From Bacteroidales bacterium (GTDB lineage: Bacteria; Bacteroidota; Bacteroidia; Bacteroidales; JAADJA01): 64,000 nucleotides of DNA. The first letter of the stretch is position 1. Each line of letters begins with the position of its first letter. The position numbers and the translations under genes were made by a program. Shown here piece after piece: positions 62,772 through 64,000 of the stretch. The notes under the pieces were generated by a model. That model saw only the letters and a program-made list of their open reading frames with translations. It made no database searches and was not told the DNA's origin. The stretch lies in the NCBI GenBank assembly GCA_021740645.1, contig JAIOZL010000006.1, forward strand, positions 118,118-182,117, written 5' to 3'.

Positions 62772-63707
62772 TTATTTATCTATTCCAAATTCAAGTTGTC
62801 GCATGTATTCTTTTTCATCAAAATAGCCATTAGATTCTTGGATTAACCCGTCCTCATTTATAGTCCATTCTTCAAATCCGTTAACGTTTACTTTATTTCC
62901 AGTTCCATTTGTTCCGTTGTTTGTTCCAGTCAGGGTCCAATAGAATCGCGTTTTGTCAGATTTACTGACTAGACTATCCATTGAAACAATCAAATCCGGA
63001 AAAGCGTCCATAAACCCTTTAGCAACATTTGAAATGGCATTTCTGCCAACGGCAGGTTCACCATCATTTACTTGTAATGAACCGTCTTCAGCATAAAACA
63101 TGGCTACAAACTCAGGCCGGTTGCTACCCCAAACTTGGGCATAGTTGCGTGCACAGAGATTCAGATCAAATTTTCTTTCTTCTTCAGGAATCCGTTGAGC
63201 AGTCCATGAAATACTTAACAGTTTCCATTGGTCGCTGTCTTTCATCAATATGGCATGATTGACTTCATTGCTACTAGCAACACCAAATTTTGAAATGACG
63301 GTAGGTATTATTACTGAGGCCAATCGATCTTCGGTTATACTTATCTCATACGAATTTGCAGATTCTAAAAAAGGATTTGGATCTTTCCTGTCCCGGACGT
63401 TTTGCAAATACGTGTCAATAGTCATCTTTCTATGCTGCCATTGCCCATCCTTGGTAAACGTATATGCGATAAGAGCTTGGTCAAAACTCAGGTCATCCAA
63501 TTCTTGAGCATCCCAGTTTCCAACTGCAGCCAAGATCCTTTCCAATATGGCTTTTATTTCTTTTTCAGATTGACTTGATGTGCTTTCTATTTGATCTGAA
63601 GTAGTTTTTTCTGAACGTTCTTCTGTGCTCTGTTTAGATTGACAACTCACAATCAGAAAGGACAGTAAAAAGGATATAAAAATTTGATTTCTCGTAATAT
63701 TATTCAT
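62772..63707 (-). CDS. lipoprotein with NTF2/SnoaL-like domains
   Basis: 311 aa. A lipobox (LIVSC, Cys22) marks an outer- or inner-membrane lipoprotein. A Ser/Glu-rich linker is followed by an NTF2-like domain (~45-180; ILERILAAVGNWDAQELDD, later WKLLSISWTAQR) and a second SnoaL/limonene-epoxide-hydrolase-like domain (~185-305; NYAQVWGSNRPEFVAMFYAEDG, then DAFPDLIVSMDSLV). Both resemble DUF4440/SnoaL_2 folds that bind small ligands or act in polyketide-like chemistry. It starts 19 bp after the GTTAGCAGC box of attC-like site D, the spacing of a cassette gene. Confidence 0.7.
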   Translation of the reverse strand: MNNITRNQIFISFLLSFLIVSCQSKQSTEERSEKTTSDQIESTSSQSEKEIKAILERILAAVGNWDAQELDDLSFDQALIAYTFTKDGQWQHRKMTIDTYLQNVRDRKDPNPFLESANSYEISITEDRLASVIIPTVISKFGVASSNEVNHAILMKDSDQWKLLSISWTAQRIPEEERKFDLNLCARNYAQVWGSNRPEFVAMFYAEDGSLQVNDGEPAVGRNAISNVAKGFMDAFPDLIVSMDSLVSKSDKTRFYWTLTGTNNGTNGTGNKVNVNGFEEWTINEDGLIQESNGYFDEKEYMRQLEFGIDK

Positions 63708-63725
63708 TTTTCGATTGGTTTAATT

Positions 63726-63859
63726 GCTGCTAACGTTTGAGGCTATGAACAGTGCGATTTAATTCCACATCTGTTCCAGCCACTATAATAGTTTGTTTTA
63801 TTTTTGTATTTTTCGGTTTATCACTTCTGCAAGCATTGTTTATAGCCTTTGTTGTGCGC
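63726..63859 (-). other. attC-like site D
   Basis: On the minus strand R'' GCGCACAAC (63859-63851), arm AGGCTATAAACAATGC (63848-63833), a ~77-nt central part, arm GCACTGTTCATAGCCT (63755-63740; 14 of 16 paired), R' GTTAGCAGC (63734-63726). This is the full attC layout with AAC and GTT cores at the two ends. The cassette upstream of it lies beyond 63860. The remaining bases to 64000 show no gene. Confidence 0.7.
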
Positions 63860-64000
63860 TGGTTGTGTGTCCTGCGTCGAACAAGGATACTAAGATAGAA
63901 ATTATGTTCGACATAACTTTAAATGAGATGAAAGAGTTCTTTATTTTTTTCAGAGATGGCCTTTCGGTGACGATGGTCAGGCATAGTCACCAAACCACCT

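Overview
The window comes from a member of the Bacteroidota, probably class Bacteroidia in the Marinilabiliales/Prolixibacteraceae direction. The evidence is AT-rich DNA, -7 boxes of the TAnnTTTG type instead of sigma70 -10 boxes, almost no Shine-Dalgarno sequences, two secreted proteins with type IX secretion (T9SS) C-terminal sorting domains, a LytTR/LytS pair, hybrid histidine kinases, Rex, and a Bacteroidetes-type GroES-like protein. The exact genus cannot be read from the sequence.

Layout. Positions 1-9.7 kb hold a truncated MATE exporter, a small membrane protein, a GroES-like protein, ornithine carbamoyltransferase plus carbamate kinase, and a transporter/outer-membrane run (DASS symporter, SSS symporter, BamA-like barrel, YdcF, EamA). 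Positions 9.7-16.3 kb hold two very large hybrid sensor kinases in tandem. Positions 16.5-33.8 kb are mostly housekeeping: an IMPase-DUF2061-NfeD-macro operon, PfkB, NRDE, a phosphoesterase, a fused aconitase-family enzyme, LOG, a papain-like protease, a VCBS-repeat T9SS protein, Sir2, a metal-efflux permease with an HMA domain, TruA, and Rex with a perfect Rex operator. Positions 33.8-47.5 kb hold a VWA protein, a TapB-like protein, FabG, an AlbA_2 protein, an M49 peptidase, DUF5714-GcvT, a LytTR/LytS pair, a porin-like barrel and serine dehydratase.

Accessory part. From 47.5 kb onward the character changes. Three minus-strand genes (a KAP-type P-loop ATPase, a pentapeptide-repeat membrane protein and an unknown two-TM protein) look like integron gene cassettes. 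They are separated by attC-like imperfect palindromes, and two cassettes have exactly complementary 10-nt boxes at start and end. No integrase is visible. A complete group II intron (about 1.77 kb, with a 420-aa maturase) sits exactly inside the GTT core of one attC. A second group of attC-like sites surrounds a lipoprotein gene at 62.7-63.9 kb. Between them lie 1.3 kb of heptanucleotide repeats and a large secreted T9SS repeat protein.

The most unusual system is the plus-strand operon 56405-58987: TusA-like, DsrE-like, TusA-OsmC fusion, and a MetE-like methyltransferase. The MetE-like gene is interrupted by one in-frame TGA, and the reading frame continues for another 170 codons including the zinc-ligand motifs. 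A hairpin with the geometry of a bacterial SECIS starts 15 nt after the TGA. This is either a new selenoprotein in a sulfur/selenium relay operon or a point-mutated gene. The sequence alone cannot separate these two.
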